Under the pieces are notes generated by a model. It did no database searches. It was not told the DNA's origin and worked only from the letters and a program-made list of their open reading frames with translations. From Streptacidiphilus albus JL83 (lineage in GTDB: Bacteria > Actinomycetota > Actinomycetes > Streptomycetales > Streptomycetaceae), in assembly GCF_000744705.1 (NCBI RefSeq), contig NZ_JQML01000001.1, positions 7,388,017 through 7,452,016 of the forward strand: 64,000 nucleotides of DNA. The letters run 5' to 3'. Made by a program: the position numbers and the translations under genes. Shown here piece by piece: positions 43,357 through 52,478 of this stretch (within the stretch, counting starts at the first letter, position 1; each line of letters opens with the position of its first letter).

Positions 43357-43988
43357 ACACCTCGTCCCTAGACTGCCGTCACATCAGCGAACCAAACGAT
43401 GTCCACACGTGAAGACTGGGGTGTAGAAGGACTTCGGGGAATGGATCGCAGGTGAATACAGCCCATCAGGTGACTGCGCGACCAGGCGTTCTATTGCGCG
43501 GATGCGCGGCCGCGCAACGCGCACTGGTTGACGTTGCGGGCGTCGGGACCTCCGTGGCATCGCGCCCTGTGGACAAGGGAACTGAGCGCGGATAGTGGCT
43601 TGAGGGAGCGCAGTATGCATTCGGTACGCAGGGCGCCGGCTCTGGGGGTGTTGGGCCGTTTCTCCCGGGCGATGCCCCTGTGCCTTGGAATGACCCGCGC
43701 CCGGCCGCCGGCCCACGTGCGTACGGGAGGTGGCGTCGCGTTCGGGCTGCGAGCCAGCCGCATCCAGTTCGTGCCGGTGCTGGAGGAGATCCGCGTTCGC
43801 CTCGCAAAGGGCTGCCCCATGCCTACGAGGACATGCCTACGCGGACCACAGGAGCGATCCGCGCAGCAACCACGTGCGACAGCATGGGGATTCGGCACGC
43901 CAGCTGAGGAGTCCGCCCGTCGGCCATACGGCTGATCTCAGCGGCGCCGGGTTGTATCCACGGCGCGACGCTGTGTGAACATCTCTCC
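43357..43988. other. No gene recognised
   Basis: 632 bp. Short open frames exist on both strands but none has a ribosome site, recognisable domain or steady third-position GC. It contains the upstream regions of the flanking genes. Confidence 0.5.
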
Positions 43989-44309
43989 ATGCGTTGCATC
44001 CTCATCACCGCACTCATTGCTGCTACCACCTTCGTCGGAGTCGCGACCGCGCCCGCGCAGGCCAACACCGGCAACGTCGTGGTCTTTTCGACGGAGCTAC
44101 AGCCGCTGACGGTCTATGCGAACCCGCACGGCTGCCACCGGCTGTCCCACCTCGCCCATGAACTCAACAACGAGACCAGCAGCGACATCCGGCCCTTCGG
44201 TGACCCCTTCTGCCACATTCCCGCCGCGTTGTCGCACAGCAGTGACGGCACCCTCAAGGCCGGGTACGGCACGCATGTCCCCGGGGCGGGCAGCCTCTCG
44301 GCCAAGTGA
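43989..44309 (+). CDS. Small secreted protein
   Basis: 106 residues. Sec signal RCILITALIAATTFVGVATA ends at APAQANTG. The mature protein (about 80 residues) has two Cys, in NPHGCHRLSH and DPFCHIPAAL, which could form one disulfide, and ends GTHVPGAGSLSAK. Not assigned to a known enzyme family; it resembles small extracellular proteins common in streptomycetes. Confidence 0.75.
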   Translation: MRCILITALIAATTFVGVATAPAQANTGNVVVFSTELQPLTVYANPHGCHRLSHLAHELNNETSSDIRPFGDPFCHIPAALSHSSDGTLKAGYGTHVPGAGSLSAK

Positions 44310-44362
44310 TCGACGGCCAGGTGTCATCGGCTGGTTCAGCCGGACCGTCATCACCGGATCCG

Positions 44363-44394
44363 CCCCCGGCCCGCACTGCGCAGCGGGCCGGGGG
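44363..44394. terminator. Perfect 12-bp hairpin between convergent genes
   Basis: CCCCCGGCCCGC and GCGGGCCGGGGG flank an 8-nt loop, between the small secreted protein and the HAD gene. A strong bidirectional terminator. Confidence 0.7.
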
Positions 44395-44403
44395 TGGGCT
44401 TGT

Positions 44404-45003
44404 TCAGGCGCTCCGCCAGGGGTGGTGCCTGACGTCGAGGACGTGCATGCCGGCGGCCGTGGCGGCGGTGACGCCCTCGTCGGTGTCCTCGTGGGCGAGG
44501 CAGCGGCCGGGTTCGGCGCCCAGCAGGCGGGCGGCGCGCAGGTAGGCGTCCGGGGCGGGTTTGGTCCGGGTGACGTCGTCGCGGCCGATGACGGTCCAGG
44601 GGAGGTCGTCGAGCCCGACGACGGTCAGACCGTGTCGGACGATGTCGCTGTAGTTGGCGGAGACGACGGCGAGGGCGGCGTGTTCGGCGGCGGTGCGGGC
44701 GGCGGTGGCGGCTGCGGGGATGGGTTTGATCCGGTCGGTGTTCGTGAACCAGTAGGCACGGGCCACTTGGACGAAGGTGTCCTCGGGCAGAGCGGCTGGT
44801 GGGATGGCGAGGCGCCGGCGCAGTTGGCCGGCGGTGAAGGCGGGTTCGGCGGTCAGCCAGGCGAGGGTGACGGTGATGCCGTGGGCGGCGAGTGATGCCT
44901 GCACCGCGCCGTTGTTGATGTCGGCGGTGTCGGCGAGGGTGCCGTCGAAGTCGAACGCGTAAGCGGCGTAAGCGTGGTGGCTCGCGGGTGTCGTCGTCGC
45001 CAC
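44404..45003 (-). CDS. HAD-family phosphatase in terpene operon
   Basis: 199 residues from GTG 45003, with GGAAGG upstream. HAD motifs: I, FDFDGTLADT; II, VVSANYSD; III, Lys in TRTKPAPDAY; IV, HEDTDEGV. The cap is small and helical, as in beta-phosphoglucomutase/phosphatase enzymes. It is 46 bp downstream of the P450 in an operon led by a class II terpene cyclase. In known drimane pathways a HAD phosphatase removes the diphosphate from the cyclised product; that is the inferred role here. Confidence 0.85.
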   Translation of the reverse strand: MATTTPASHHAYAAYAFDFDGTLADTADINNGAVQASLAAHGITVTLAWLTAEPAFTAGQLRRRLAIPPAALPEDTFVQVARAYWFTNTDRIKPIPAAATAARTAAEHAALAVVSANYSDIVRHGLTVVGLDDLPWTVIGRDDVTRTKPAPDAYLRAARLLGAEPGRCLAHEDTDEGVTAATAAGMHVLDVRHHPWRSA

Positions 45004-45049
45004 TGTGGGGTCGTCCCTTCCTGGTGGGGTCGGCTGCGGGTGTGGCGGG

Positions 45050-46324
45050 TCAGGGGGTGAAGTCCACGGGGAGGTGGATCGGACCGTGGATGACCCGGTG
45101 CTGGTGGGTCGGGATCTCGTCCGGGTCGGTGGCCAGGCGCAGGTCGGGGAAGCGGCGCAGCATCGTGGTGAGCACGGTGCGCAGTTCGATGCGGGCGAGT
45201 TGGTCGCCGATGCAGTGGTGCGGGCCGTGGCCGAAGCTGAGGTGTTTGGCGGCGTCGGGGCGGTGGGGGGCGAAGTGGTCGGGGCCGGGGAAGCGGTCGG
45301 GGTCACGGTTTGCGGAGGGCAGGTGGAGGACGACCCGCTCACCGGCCTGGACGGGCCGGCCGGCGAGGGTGAGGGGTTCGCGGGCGACGCGCAGCAGGCC
45401 GAATTGCAGGACGGTCGCGTAGCGCAGGGTTTCCTCGATGACACCGTCGACGAGTTCGGGCCGGAGACGCACCGTGTCCCACAGGCGGGGCGGGCGCAGC
45501 AGGAGGAGGGCGGCGAGGCCGATGACGTTGGCGGTGGTCTCGTGTCCGGCGATGAGGATGAGTTGGGCGAGGGCGGCGATCTCGTCATCGGTCAGCGTGG
45601 TGTCCGATGCCTGGGCCCGGATGAGGCCGGAGAGCAGGTCGTCGGCGGGCGCCGACCGTTTGGTGTGGATCAGGTGCAGCAGGTAGGACTTCATTTCGGC
45701 CTTGCTGGCCAGGAGTTGCTCCCGGGTGCGGTCCAGGGAGAGCAGTTCGGCGGTGAGGCGCTGGTACTGGTCGCGGTCGGTGAAGGGGACGCCGAGGAGT
45801 TCGCTGATGACCAGCGAGGGGACGGGCAGGGCGACGGTGGTCATCAGGTCCGCTGGGCGGGGCGTGGCGGCCAGGGCGTCGAGGTGCTGGTCGACGATGT
45901 CCTGGATCCGTGGGGCCAGGAGGTTCATCCGGTGGGCGGTGAACTGGCCGTTGACCAGGCGGCGCAGTCGGGTGTGTTCGGGTGGGTCGCTGGTGAGCAG
46001 GTCGGAGGGGCGCAGCGCGGCCATTTCCTCGGTGGTGATGAGGCTGGCCCGGATGTGGGAGTTGAGGTGGGGGCGCCGCGAGCTGAGCCGGGGGTCGGCG
46101 AGGGCTGTGCGGACGTCGTCGTAGCGGGTGACCAGCCAGCCCGGCGGGCCGTCGGGGAAGGCCAGCGGTGCCACGGGCAACTCGGTGCGCAGGCGCTGGA
46201 ACTCGGCGGGTGGTTCGAGTGGGGAGGGCCGGTCGACGGGCAGGAGCCGGGGCTGGGGTTGGGGCTCGCGGACGGTGGCTTGCGGCCCGGGGGCGCTCCT
46301 TGCCTCTGTCTGGTGCTCGCTCAC
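45050..46324 (-). CDS. Cytochrome P450
   Basis: 424 residues from GTG 46324, overlapping the cyclase stop by 4 bp. Complete P450 signatures: I-helix AGHETT (259-264), ExxR in EETLR (297-301), and heme loop FGHGPHHCIG with Cys371 as the iron ligand. It is a soluble bacterial class I type needing ferredoxin partners, none of which is encoded nearby. The location implies oxidation of the terpenoid made by the upstream cyclase. Confidence 0.95.
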   Translation of the reverse strand: MSEHQTEARSAPGPQATVREPQPQPRLLPVDRPSPLEPPAEFQRLRTELPVAPLAFPDGPPGWLVTRYDDVRTALADPRLSSRRPHLNSHIRASLITTEEMAALRPSDLLTSDPPEHTRLRRLVNGQFTAHRMNLLAPRIQDIVDQHLDALAATPRPADLMTTVALPVPSLVISELLGVPFTDRDQYQRLTAELLSLDRTREQLLASKAEMKSYLLHLIHTKRSAPADDLLSGLIRAQASDTTLTDDEIAALAQLILIAGHETTANVIGLAALLLLRPPRLWDTVRLRPELVDGVIEETLRYATVLQFGLLRVAREPLTLAGRPVQAGERVVLHLPSANRDPDRFPGPDHFAPHRPDAAKHLSFGHGPHHCIGDQLARIELRTVLTTMLRRFPDLRLATDPDEIPTHQHRVIHGPIHLPVDFTP

Positions 46325-47958
46325 CGCGTCTCGTCGCTGTCGAAGCCGGCCAGGGCGAGCAGGACCCAGATGTCGGTGAAGACCGGCGCGTCGAACAGCA
46401 GGGGGCGGGGTGCGACCTGGTCGGGCAGTGCGGTGAAGGTGCCGTCGGGTTCCTGCCGGGACAGCAGGTGGGCGATGCCCGCCCGCACCACGGGGTCCTC
46501 CTGCGGGCACCGGTCCATGGCGGCGAGGGCGAGCAGCGAGTAGCAGGTGCTGCTGGTGTCGCTGGCATCGCCGGGCCGGTAGCCCCAGCCGCCGTCCGTG
46601 TTCTGCGCCTGGGCGAGGAACCGGTGGGAGGCGGCGCTCGCATCGGCGATGCGGGCCTTGAGAGTGGTGCGGGTCGGCTCGGGTATGGAGTGCAGCGCCC
46701 ACATCGCCCGCCAGATCGTGTTCGCCTCGCTCAGGCTCCAGCTGCGCTCGAACGTGCCGTCCTGGTGCTGGGCGTCCAGCAGCCAGCGCGCCGCACCGTC
46801 GAGCAGGTCGCCGTGGCCGGTGGCGTTCCAGGCCAGCGCGCTGACCGCGCCGCCGGTCATGCCGACCTCGGAGGGATCGCCCTTCATGTAGGTCGGGAAC
46901 CCGCCGTCCAGGCCGGCGACGCCTCGGAAGTACCCGCCGGCGCGCACCAGGGCCTCCCGGTGACGCACTGGGTCGACGGCGGCCAGGCACGCGGCGGCAT
47001 ACGAGCTGGCGTCCACGTCGCTGTGCCGCATGTCCTCACCGAACGCCCAGCCGCCGTCCGGCATCTGCCGGCCGATCAGGTAGTCGCACATGCGGTGCAG
47101 CAGCCCGCGGTCCGCGCCCGCCCGGGCCAGGGCCAGACCGGCAGGCCCGGTGCTGAAGACGTCCAGGTTCGACATGCTCGGCACGCCGCCGTCCGGGTCG
47201 CGGCACGCCAGCACCGCGGCCACGCCGGTCTCGACCAGCCGGTGGCCGGGGGCGAACTCCTGGACCGCCAGCAGCGCCAGCAGGTGCGCAGCAGTGTAGT
47301 TCTCCCATACCGGCGCCCGGCTGGAGCCCAGCAGCTCCAGCAGCCGCGCCCGCTCCCCGTCATCGACCTGGGCACCTTCGCCGAGGCCGTGCGCGACCAG
47401 GATCCGCACACTCAGCATGATCATCTCGATCCAGGTGACCGTGTTGTCTGCTCCACGGTCCGCCGTGCGGTGCGGGCGCAACATCGACGCCTCGAACGGA
47501 ACCGCCCCCGCCACGGCGAGGTACACGTCGAACAGCAGCCGCTTGCGCGCCAGCGAGAAGTGGTCGAACCCGGCCAGCAGCTCACCGCCCACCACATCGA
47601 CGCCGATCCTGCGGCCGTGCAGGACCGCCTGCACCAGCGCCGCATCGAACCCGCCGGCCTGCGCCTGCGGCGTGGCCAGGTACTCCGCCAGCTCCTGTTC
47701 CTGCCGGACATGGCCGCCGCGCCGGCGCAGCAGCACGAGCATCAGCGCCGACTCCAGCGCCCGGCTGGCACAGGGCCTGCGCACCGCGCCGTCGGCACCG
47801 ACGGCCGCGCTCAGGCTCGCGCACACCTGCTCCCGCGCGGCCGCGAGCCCACCGGCCGTCGGCTCCAGCCCGCGGGCCAGGCCCGGGCCCGCCATCCCGA
47901 TCTCGCTTGTCGTCACCGTCAGCCCCTCGCTTTCCCCGTTCCGCGTGACACGGCTCAT
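46321..47958 (-). CDS. Class II terpene cyclase-like prenyltransferase/squalene-cyclase-repeat protein
   Basis: 545 residues from ATG 47958; GTG 47916 with GAGGGG upstream is an alternative. It has several squalene-cyclase QW-type repeats (QMPDGGWAF, QHQDGTFERSW, QNTDGGWGY, QEPDGTF), which build the beta/gamma alpha-barrel domains. The position of the catalytic acid motif DxDD reads SDVDASSY (Asp314, Asp316), so the last Asp is Ala. The size fits bacterial class II cyclases that protonate farnesyl or geranylgeranyl diphosphate. It is translationally coupled to a P450 and followed by a HAD phosphatase, a set known from drimane-type biosynthesis. Confidence 0.85.
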   Translation of the reverse strand: MSRVTRNGESEGLTVTTSEIGMAGPGLARGLEPTAGGLAAAREQVCASLSAAVGADGAVRRPCASRALESALMLVLLRRRGGHVRQEQELAEYLATPQAQAGGFDAALVQAVLHGRRIGVDVVGGELLAGFDHFSLARKRLLFDVYLAVAGAVPFEASMLRPHRTADRGADNTVTWIEMIMLSVRILVAHGLGEGAQVDDGERARLLELLGSSRAPVWENYTAAHLLALLAVQEFAPGHRLVETGVAAVLACRDPDGGVPSMSNLDVFSTGPAGLALARAGADRGLLHRMCDYLIGRQMPDGGWAFGEDMRHSDVDASSYAAACLAAVDPVRHREALVRAGGYFRGVAGLDGGFPTYMKGDPSEVGMTGGAVSALAWNATGHGDLLDGAARWLLDAQHQDGTFERSWSLSEANTIWRAMWALHSIPEPTRTTLKARIADASAASHRFLAQAQNTDGGWGYRPGDASDTSSTCYSLLALAAMDRCPQEDPVVRAGIAHLLSRQEPDGTFTALPDQVAPRPLLFDAPVFTDIWVLLALAGFDSDETR

Positions 47959-48304
47959 TCCGGATCGCTCCGCTTTCCAACAGCCGTGCACAATCGGCTG
48001 TCAGGACCGTGCCAACAAGAACGAGACAAACCCACACCGGCGCCAGGGCCCGGTGGATCTTCGGAACTGACGCCAAGAAGTCCGACATGCACCGCCGAAT
48101 GAACGAATGTGACCATCTGCTGCCGGCAATCGCATCATCAGCGACCACGGTCCCTCCCGTCTGGATCACCGAGTGTGCGGACCGGCTCTGGCCCCCGTGC
48201 GCCCGTTGGAGTTGCTTGTACGACACGGCGGCCGATCTCCATCGCCGGTCGTCGTTCTTCGGGTAGCTGTGGATCCTCCCCCTCTTCCATGGCTAGGAGT
48301 CCGC
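47959..48304. other. Divergent promoter region, no gene recognised
   Basis: 346 bp between the terpene cyclase and the secreted lipase, which are transcribed away from each other. No supported ORF; presumed to hold both promoters. Confidence 0.5.
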
Positions 48305-49534
48305 GTGCTGTGTCGTCGTGTTCCGGGCAGGCGTGCCGTTGCCGCGGTCGTCGCCGCTGCCTGCGCTGTCGTCCCCCTGGCGCTGCACTGCGGTGCGGCA
48401 GCAGCAGCGGCATCGGGCCGCCCGGCGTTCTACGAGCCGCCGGCGCATCTGCCCGCGCACGACGGTGATGTGATCCGTTCGGAGCCGGCCGTCTTCTACC
48501 TGGATCCCCTCAAGGTGGTCAGGGTCGATGTGAGCGTCGAGCGGATCATGTACCGCTCCACCGACCGCCTCGGGAACCCCATTGCGGTCACCGGCACGGT
48601 CCTGGTCCCCAGGGCCGCGTACCACGGCCCGCGGCCGATCGTCGCGTTCGCCCCCGGTACCCAGGGGCTGGCGGACCAGTGCGCCCCCTCCCGCCAGATG
48701 GCCGCAGGGACCGAGTACGAGGCACTGCCCGTCAAAAGGCTCCTCGACCAGGGCTGGGCCGTGGTGGTGACCGACTACCAGGGGCTGGGCACGCCCGGAG
48801 TCCACACCTATATGAACCGCGTCGTGCAGGGCCACGCCGTCCTGGACTCCCTGCGCGCAGCCCAGCACCTACCGGGCACCGGCCTGCCCGAGGACGGCCC
48901 GGTTGCGCTCTACGGCTACTCGCAGGGTGGCGGCGCCACCGCCTCGGCCGCCGAACTCGCCCCCACCTACGCGCCCGAGCTGAAGATCCGAGGCGCGGTC
49001 GTCGGGGCTCCGCCCGCCGACATGGACAAGGTCGCCGGCAGCCTCGACGGCTCGGCCTACTCCGCGTTCTTCAACTACGCCCTGTCCGGTCTCGCCGCCG
49101 GGTACGGCATCAACACCGACCCGTACCTCAACGCGTACGGTCGCAGGGTCACCGCCGACCTGCGGGACAACCTGTGCACGACCCAGGCCATCGCCAAGTA
49201 CCCCTTCCTGCAGTCCCGCTTCCTGACCGCCGACGGGCGCCCGCTGACCGAACTCCTCAAGCACGCCCCCTGGGCCGCGATCGTGGCCCAGCAGCAGCTG
49301 GGCAAGATCAAGCCCACCGCGCCGGTCCTGCTGTCCGCCAGCGTCCTGGACGACGTCATCCCGTACCAGGTCAGCAAGGACCTCAACACCCGATGGTGCC
49401 GCCTGGGCGCGCGGGTGAAGTTCACCCACAACTACATCCCCGGCCACATCGCCGCCTCGGCCGGAAACAGCAGCGAAGGTGTCCCCTGGCTCGTCGACCG
49501 CTTCGCCGACAAACCCGCGCCCACCACCTGCTGA
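48305..49534 (+). CDS. Secreted lipase (LIP family)
   Basis: 409 residues from GTG 48305 (AGGAG at 48295). The signal peptide contains RRVPGRRAVAAVVAAACAVV and ends near GAAAAAASG. The mature enzyme matches secretory lipases (PF03583 type): IVAFAPGTQGLADQCAPSRQ, VVVTDYQGLGTPGVHTYMN, nucleophile in LYGYSQGGGA, Asp in SASVLDDVIPY, and His in IPGHIA. It hydrolyses esters outside the cell. Divergent from the terpene operon; no functional link is obvious. Confidence 0.9.
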   Translation: MLCRRVPGRRAVAAVVAAACAVVPLALHCGAAAAAASGRPAFYEPPAHLPAHDGDVIRSEPAVFYLDPLKVVRVDVSVERIMYRSTDRLGNPIAVTGTVLVPRAAYHGPRPIVAFAPGTQGLADQCAPSRQMAAGTEYEALPVKRLLDQGWAVVVTDYQGLGTPGVHTYMNRVVQGHAVLDSLRAAQHLPGTGLPEDGPVALYGYSQGGGATASAAELAPTYAPELKIRGAVVGAPPADMDKVAGSLDGSAYSAFFNYALSGLAAGYGINTDPYLNAYGRRVTADLRDNLCTTQAIAKYPFLQSRFLTADGRPLTELLKHAPWAAIVAQQQLGKIKPTAPVLLSASVLDDVIPYQVSKDLNTRWCRLGARVKFTHNYIPGHIAASAGNSSEGVPWLVDRFADKPAPTTC

Positions 49535-49713
49535 CACGCGACCGGGGCCCGAGCTGTCACCGGTCACCGTGGGGGACTGGGTGAGCGTGCCGATCAGCGC
49601 GCCACTGGGAGGGCTCGCAACACTGCCGGCGCCGAACGTGGGTCGGCTTGTGTCCGAAATGGTGCTCTTGCGTGCCCTGGGACCGTGCACGACACAACTG
49701 GCGCATGGCGACG

Positions 49714-49845
49714 ATGAGCGAGCAGAGCACCGATTGGCGTCCCGTGCACGAGCGCATCGCGGCGGACCTGCGGAACGGGATTCTCTCAGGCGCCCTCCCG
49801 CCGGGCTCCCTCCTGTCGGAGACTGAACTGCAAGGGCGGTTCGCG
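49714..49845 (+). pseudogene. GntR-family regulator, N-terminal fragment
   Basis: From ATG 49714 it reads STDWRPVHERIAADLRNGIL, then LPPGSLLSETELQGRFAV. These are the first two helices of a GntR winged-HTH. The family would continue with VSRGTVRQAL-type sequence, but here it turns to unrelated Ala-rich residues and stops. The recognition helix is lost, so it is a broken gene. Confidence 0.7.
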
Positions 49846-49903
49846 GTCGCCGGTGCGGTCGCGGCGCAGGCGCCGTAGTTCGCCCTGGATGCGGGTGTTG
49901 CCT

Positions 49904-49929
49904 GCACTGCTCGAAATGTCATCGCTGCA
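49904..49929 (+). repeat. Solo IS end
   Basis: Matches the left 26-bp terminal repeat of the IS at 35332 at 23 of 26 positions. No partner repeat is nearby. The adjacent minus-strand bases (49860-49903) read TRIQGELRRLRRD, a piece of an rve transposase. This is the scar of an old insertion next to the gntR fragment. Confidence 0.6.
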
Positions 49930-50108
49930 CGTCATGCAGCGCAGGGCAGGCGGGCAGGCCCGCCGACCGTCAAGTCAGCGGGCCCGGGATCGGGCGAAGG
50001 GGGCGTCGACACTGGGACGGAGGGTGTTGTCGCCCGACGTCGGTGGGTGCCCTTCACGCCGTCCGGTCGCTGCGGGTCTTCGCCCGGTCGTCGACCACGT
50101 CGTCCCGG

Positions 50109-50950
50109 TTAGGCTCCCAGCTGCTGCGCGGCGAGCGCGGTGCCCTCGACCCGGGCGCGGATCTTGGCGAACGCGGTGTCACGGGAGGTGGAGCGGTCGT
50201 CGGCGAACGGCGAGAAGCCGGCGTCGTCGCAGGTGCCCAGCTGCTCCACCGGGATGTGGCGGGCGGCCTGCAGGACGCGGTCGCGCACCTGCTCGACCGT
50301 CTCCACTTGTGGGTCGATCGGGTCGGTCACTCCGACGAAGACCCGGATGCCGGGCCGCAGCTGTGCGGCGATGATGCCCAGGACCCGGTCCGGGTCGGGC
50401 TCACTGGCCAACTGGAGGTAGAAGTTGCCGACGGTGAGGCGGAACAGGTGCGGCAGCAGTTCGGCGTAGTCCACGTCGAGGCTGTGGGTGGAGTCCTGGT
50501 CGGCTCCGGGGCCGGTGTAGACGCCGATCCGGGCGCGCTCGGCCTCGGTGAAGCGGGACAGCACCTTGTTGTTCAGGTCGACGAACTCCCGCAGCAGCTG
50601 ACCGCTCGGGTCCAGCTTGAGCGTCAGGCGGGCTTCCTCGAAGTCCAGCTGGACGACGTGCGCGCCCGCGTCCAGGCAGCCGCGGATGTCCGTCTCCGCC
50701 TCGCTGGCCAGGTCGTCGAGGAACTGCTCGCGCGGGTAGCCGGCGACCCCGCCGTGCGGGTACAGCAGGCTCAGCGCGGAGGGGGCGGCGACGGCCTGCT
50801 TCACCGGAAGCTTCGTGTGCTGCTTCGCGGCCCGCAGGTACTCCTCCGCATGGATCTTGTAGCGGAAGGGCTCGGAGACCAGACGGGGCAGCTGTCGGGT
50901 GTGGCCGTCGGCGAACGGGATCACGGCTCCGCGGTCCGCCCGGAGCCCGT
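50109..50950 (-). pseudogene. MetE-like methionine synthase, 5'-truncated
   Basis: About 270 residues match the cobalamin-independent methionine synthase C-terminal-type family: VIPFADGHTRQLPRLVSEPF, VKQAVAAPSALSLLYPHGG, DIRGCLDAGAHVVQLDFEEA, IGVYTGPGADQDSTHSLDV, VFVGVTDPIDP, and LGTCDDAGFSPFADD with its zinc-ligand-like Cys. Relatives have some 100 more N-terminal residues; here an in-frame stop lies just before PSDGLRADRGAVIPF. GTG 50924 could start a 271-residue product, but the loss of the first domain makes activity doubtful. Confidence 0.7.
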
Positions 50951-50957
50951 CAGAAGG

Positions 50958-51122
50958 TCACTTCGACTCGGGCTTGACGGGCAGAGGCCCCCGCGCCTCC
51001 AGGCTCTCCGCGAGGGTCTTCAGCTCCTGGGCGCTGCCGATCGCCTGGATCAGGCGCTGGCGGATGAGTGCGCGGGTCTCCTCGCTGACGACGCCCTGTA
51101 CCGAATCGGCGAGTTCCCCGCA
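50958..51122 (-). pseudogene. C-terminal fragment of an unknown gene
   Basis: The minus-strand frame ending at 50958 reads GELADSVQGVVSEETRALIR, then QAIGSAQELKTLAESLEARG, ending LPVKPESK. The composition and helical pattern look like real coding sequence, but no start is present. It joins directly to the truncated metE. Confidence 0.4.
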
Positions 51123-51430
51123 ATTGTTCGACGTTGTGGCCCAGGCGGCGGTCAGGCGGCGGTCAGGCCGGCGAGGGCGACGTCGCGGCAGCGCGCTGCT
51201 GCGGAACCCGATCCTCCCTGCGGGCAGAGTCGCCGCAGGGAGGACCGACCAGGCGCCGTCGCTCCGGGTCCCCTGAGCGAACGCCTCTAGGCTTCACGCG
51301 CGGCCTGCATGCGAGCTACCTGAGTGGCGGCCTGCGAGTTCCCGTGTGCAGGCGATGTGCACGCGGTTGCCCCGGGGTGCGCAGCCCGCAATGCCTGGGC
51401 TCGCGGCCTCGGCTTGGTGCTAGGGGGTGG
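51123..51430. other. No gene recognised
   Basis: 308 bp between the relics and the end of the secreted-protein operon. Contains a short direct repeat of AGGCGGCGGTC near 51147-51170; nothing else stands out. Confidence 0.4.
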
Positions 51431-52426
51431 TCACTGCGTGGGTTGTGGGTCGCCGCGGAGGGCGAGGGAGTGGTAGGCGCCTGCCGAGATGGCCTGGATC
51501 TTGGTGTTGGCCTGGGTGGGGACGGTGGTGAGGGCGTTGGTGTTGATCTTCCATTCGATGGCGCGGCCCGTGTCGAGCAGGGCGGTGATGGAGCCGTATC
51601 CGGCGGCTACCTGGGTGACCTTGGACTGGGCGAGTGCGGGGACGGTCTGGTTGGCCACCTTGCTGCCCCAGGCGTAGACCCGGCCGCCGACGACGGCTAC
51701 GGAGAAGTCCTTGCCTGCCGCGATGGCGGTGGCGGTGCCGGACTTGACCGCTGCCGGGACGTCGGTCTGCCTGTTGCGGTTGTCGCCCCAGGCGATGACC
51801 TTGCCGGTGTCGGTGAGCGCCAGCGCGTGGTAGGCGCCTGCGGCGACGGCGGTGATGTGGGCGCGGGCTTCTTCGGGGACGTCCGTCTGCTGGTAACGGT
51901 TGTCGCCCCAGGCTGTTAGGCCTTCGTCCTTGAGGGCGAGGGAGAAGAACTGTCCGGCGGCCACGGCGGTGACGCCGGACATGGCTGTCGCGGGCACGTC
52001 GGTGGAGCCGTAGCGGTCGCTGCCCCAGGCGATCACTGCGCCGTCCTTGACCGCGAGGGAGTGCAGGTAGCCGCCGGCGATGGCGGTGACGCCGGAGGAG
52101 AGCTGGGCTGGGATGTCGGTCTGCTGGTAGAGGTTGCTGCCCCAGGCGGTGACGGCGCCGTCCTTGAGGGCGAGGGAGTGGAAGTCCCCGGCGGCAATGG
52201 CGCTCGCGCCCTGCTGGACGGCGTCGGGGATGGTCGCCTGGCCGTAGGTGTTGTCGCCCCAGGCCAGGGTGGACCAATTGGTGGCGGCCTCCCGGTGGCG
52301 GGCGGTGTGGGCCGTGGCGGTGGCGGGGTGGCCGATGGCTGCGGACGAGCAGAGTGCGGTCAGGGCGAGCAGCACGCCGGACAGCGCCCGCAGGCGTCGG
52401 CGACCGGGGCGAGGGGGCGTCGGCAT
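51431..52426 (-). CDS. Secreted RCC1-repeat beta-propeller protein
   Basis: 331 residues from ATG 52426 (GGAGGG upstream); the frame to 52510 overlaps the previous gene. The signal peptide includes LRALSGVLLALTALCSSAAI. The mature part is about seven RCC1-type repeats of 40 residues, each with an (I/V)AAGxxHSLAL block and a (V/A)xAWGxNxxxQT(D/V)(I/V)P block, forming a propeller. A protein- or glycan-binding role outside the cell is likely. Last gene of a four-gene secreted operon, 52 bp after the previous stop. Confidence 0.88.
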   Translation of the reverse strand: MPTPPRPGRRRLRALSGVLLALTALCSSAAIGHPATATAHTARHREAATNWSTLAWGDNTYGQATIPDAVQQGASAIAAGDFHSLALKDGAVTAWGSNLYQQTDIPAQLSSGVTAIAGGYLHSLAVKDGAVIAWGSDRYGSTDVPATAMSGVTAVAAGQFFSLALKDEGLTAWGDNRYQQTDVPEEARAHITAVAAGAYHALALTDTGKVIAWGDNRNRQTDVPAAVKSGTATAIAAGKDFSVAVVGGRVYAWGSKVANQTVPALAQSKVTQVAAGYGSITALLDTGRAIEWKINTNALTTVPTQANTKIQAISAGAYHSLALRGDPQPTQ

Positions 52427-52478
52427 GGGGTGCCCTCCTTCTCGATGGGTACAGGGCGCGGAGGCGTTGGGGGTCAGG

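Noticed and set aside
43528-43935. 135-codon plus-strand frame in the gap before the small secreted protein
   Set aside because: No ribosome site, no recognisable motif, and biased amino-acid content.
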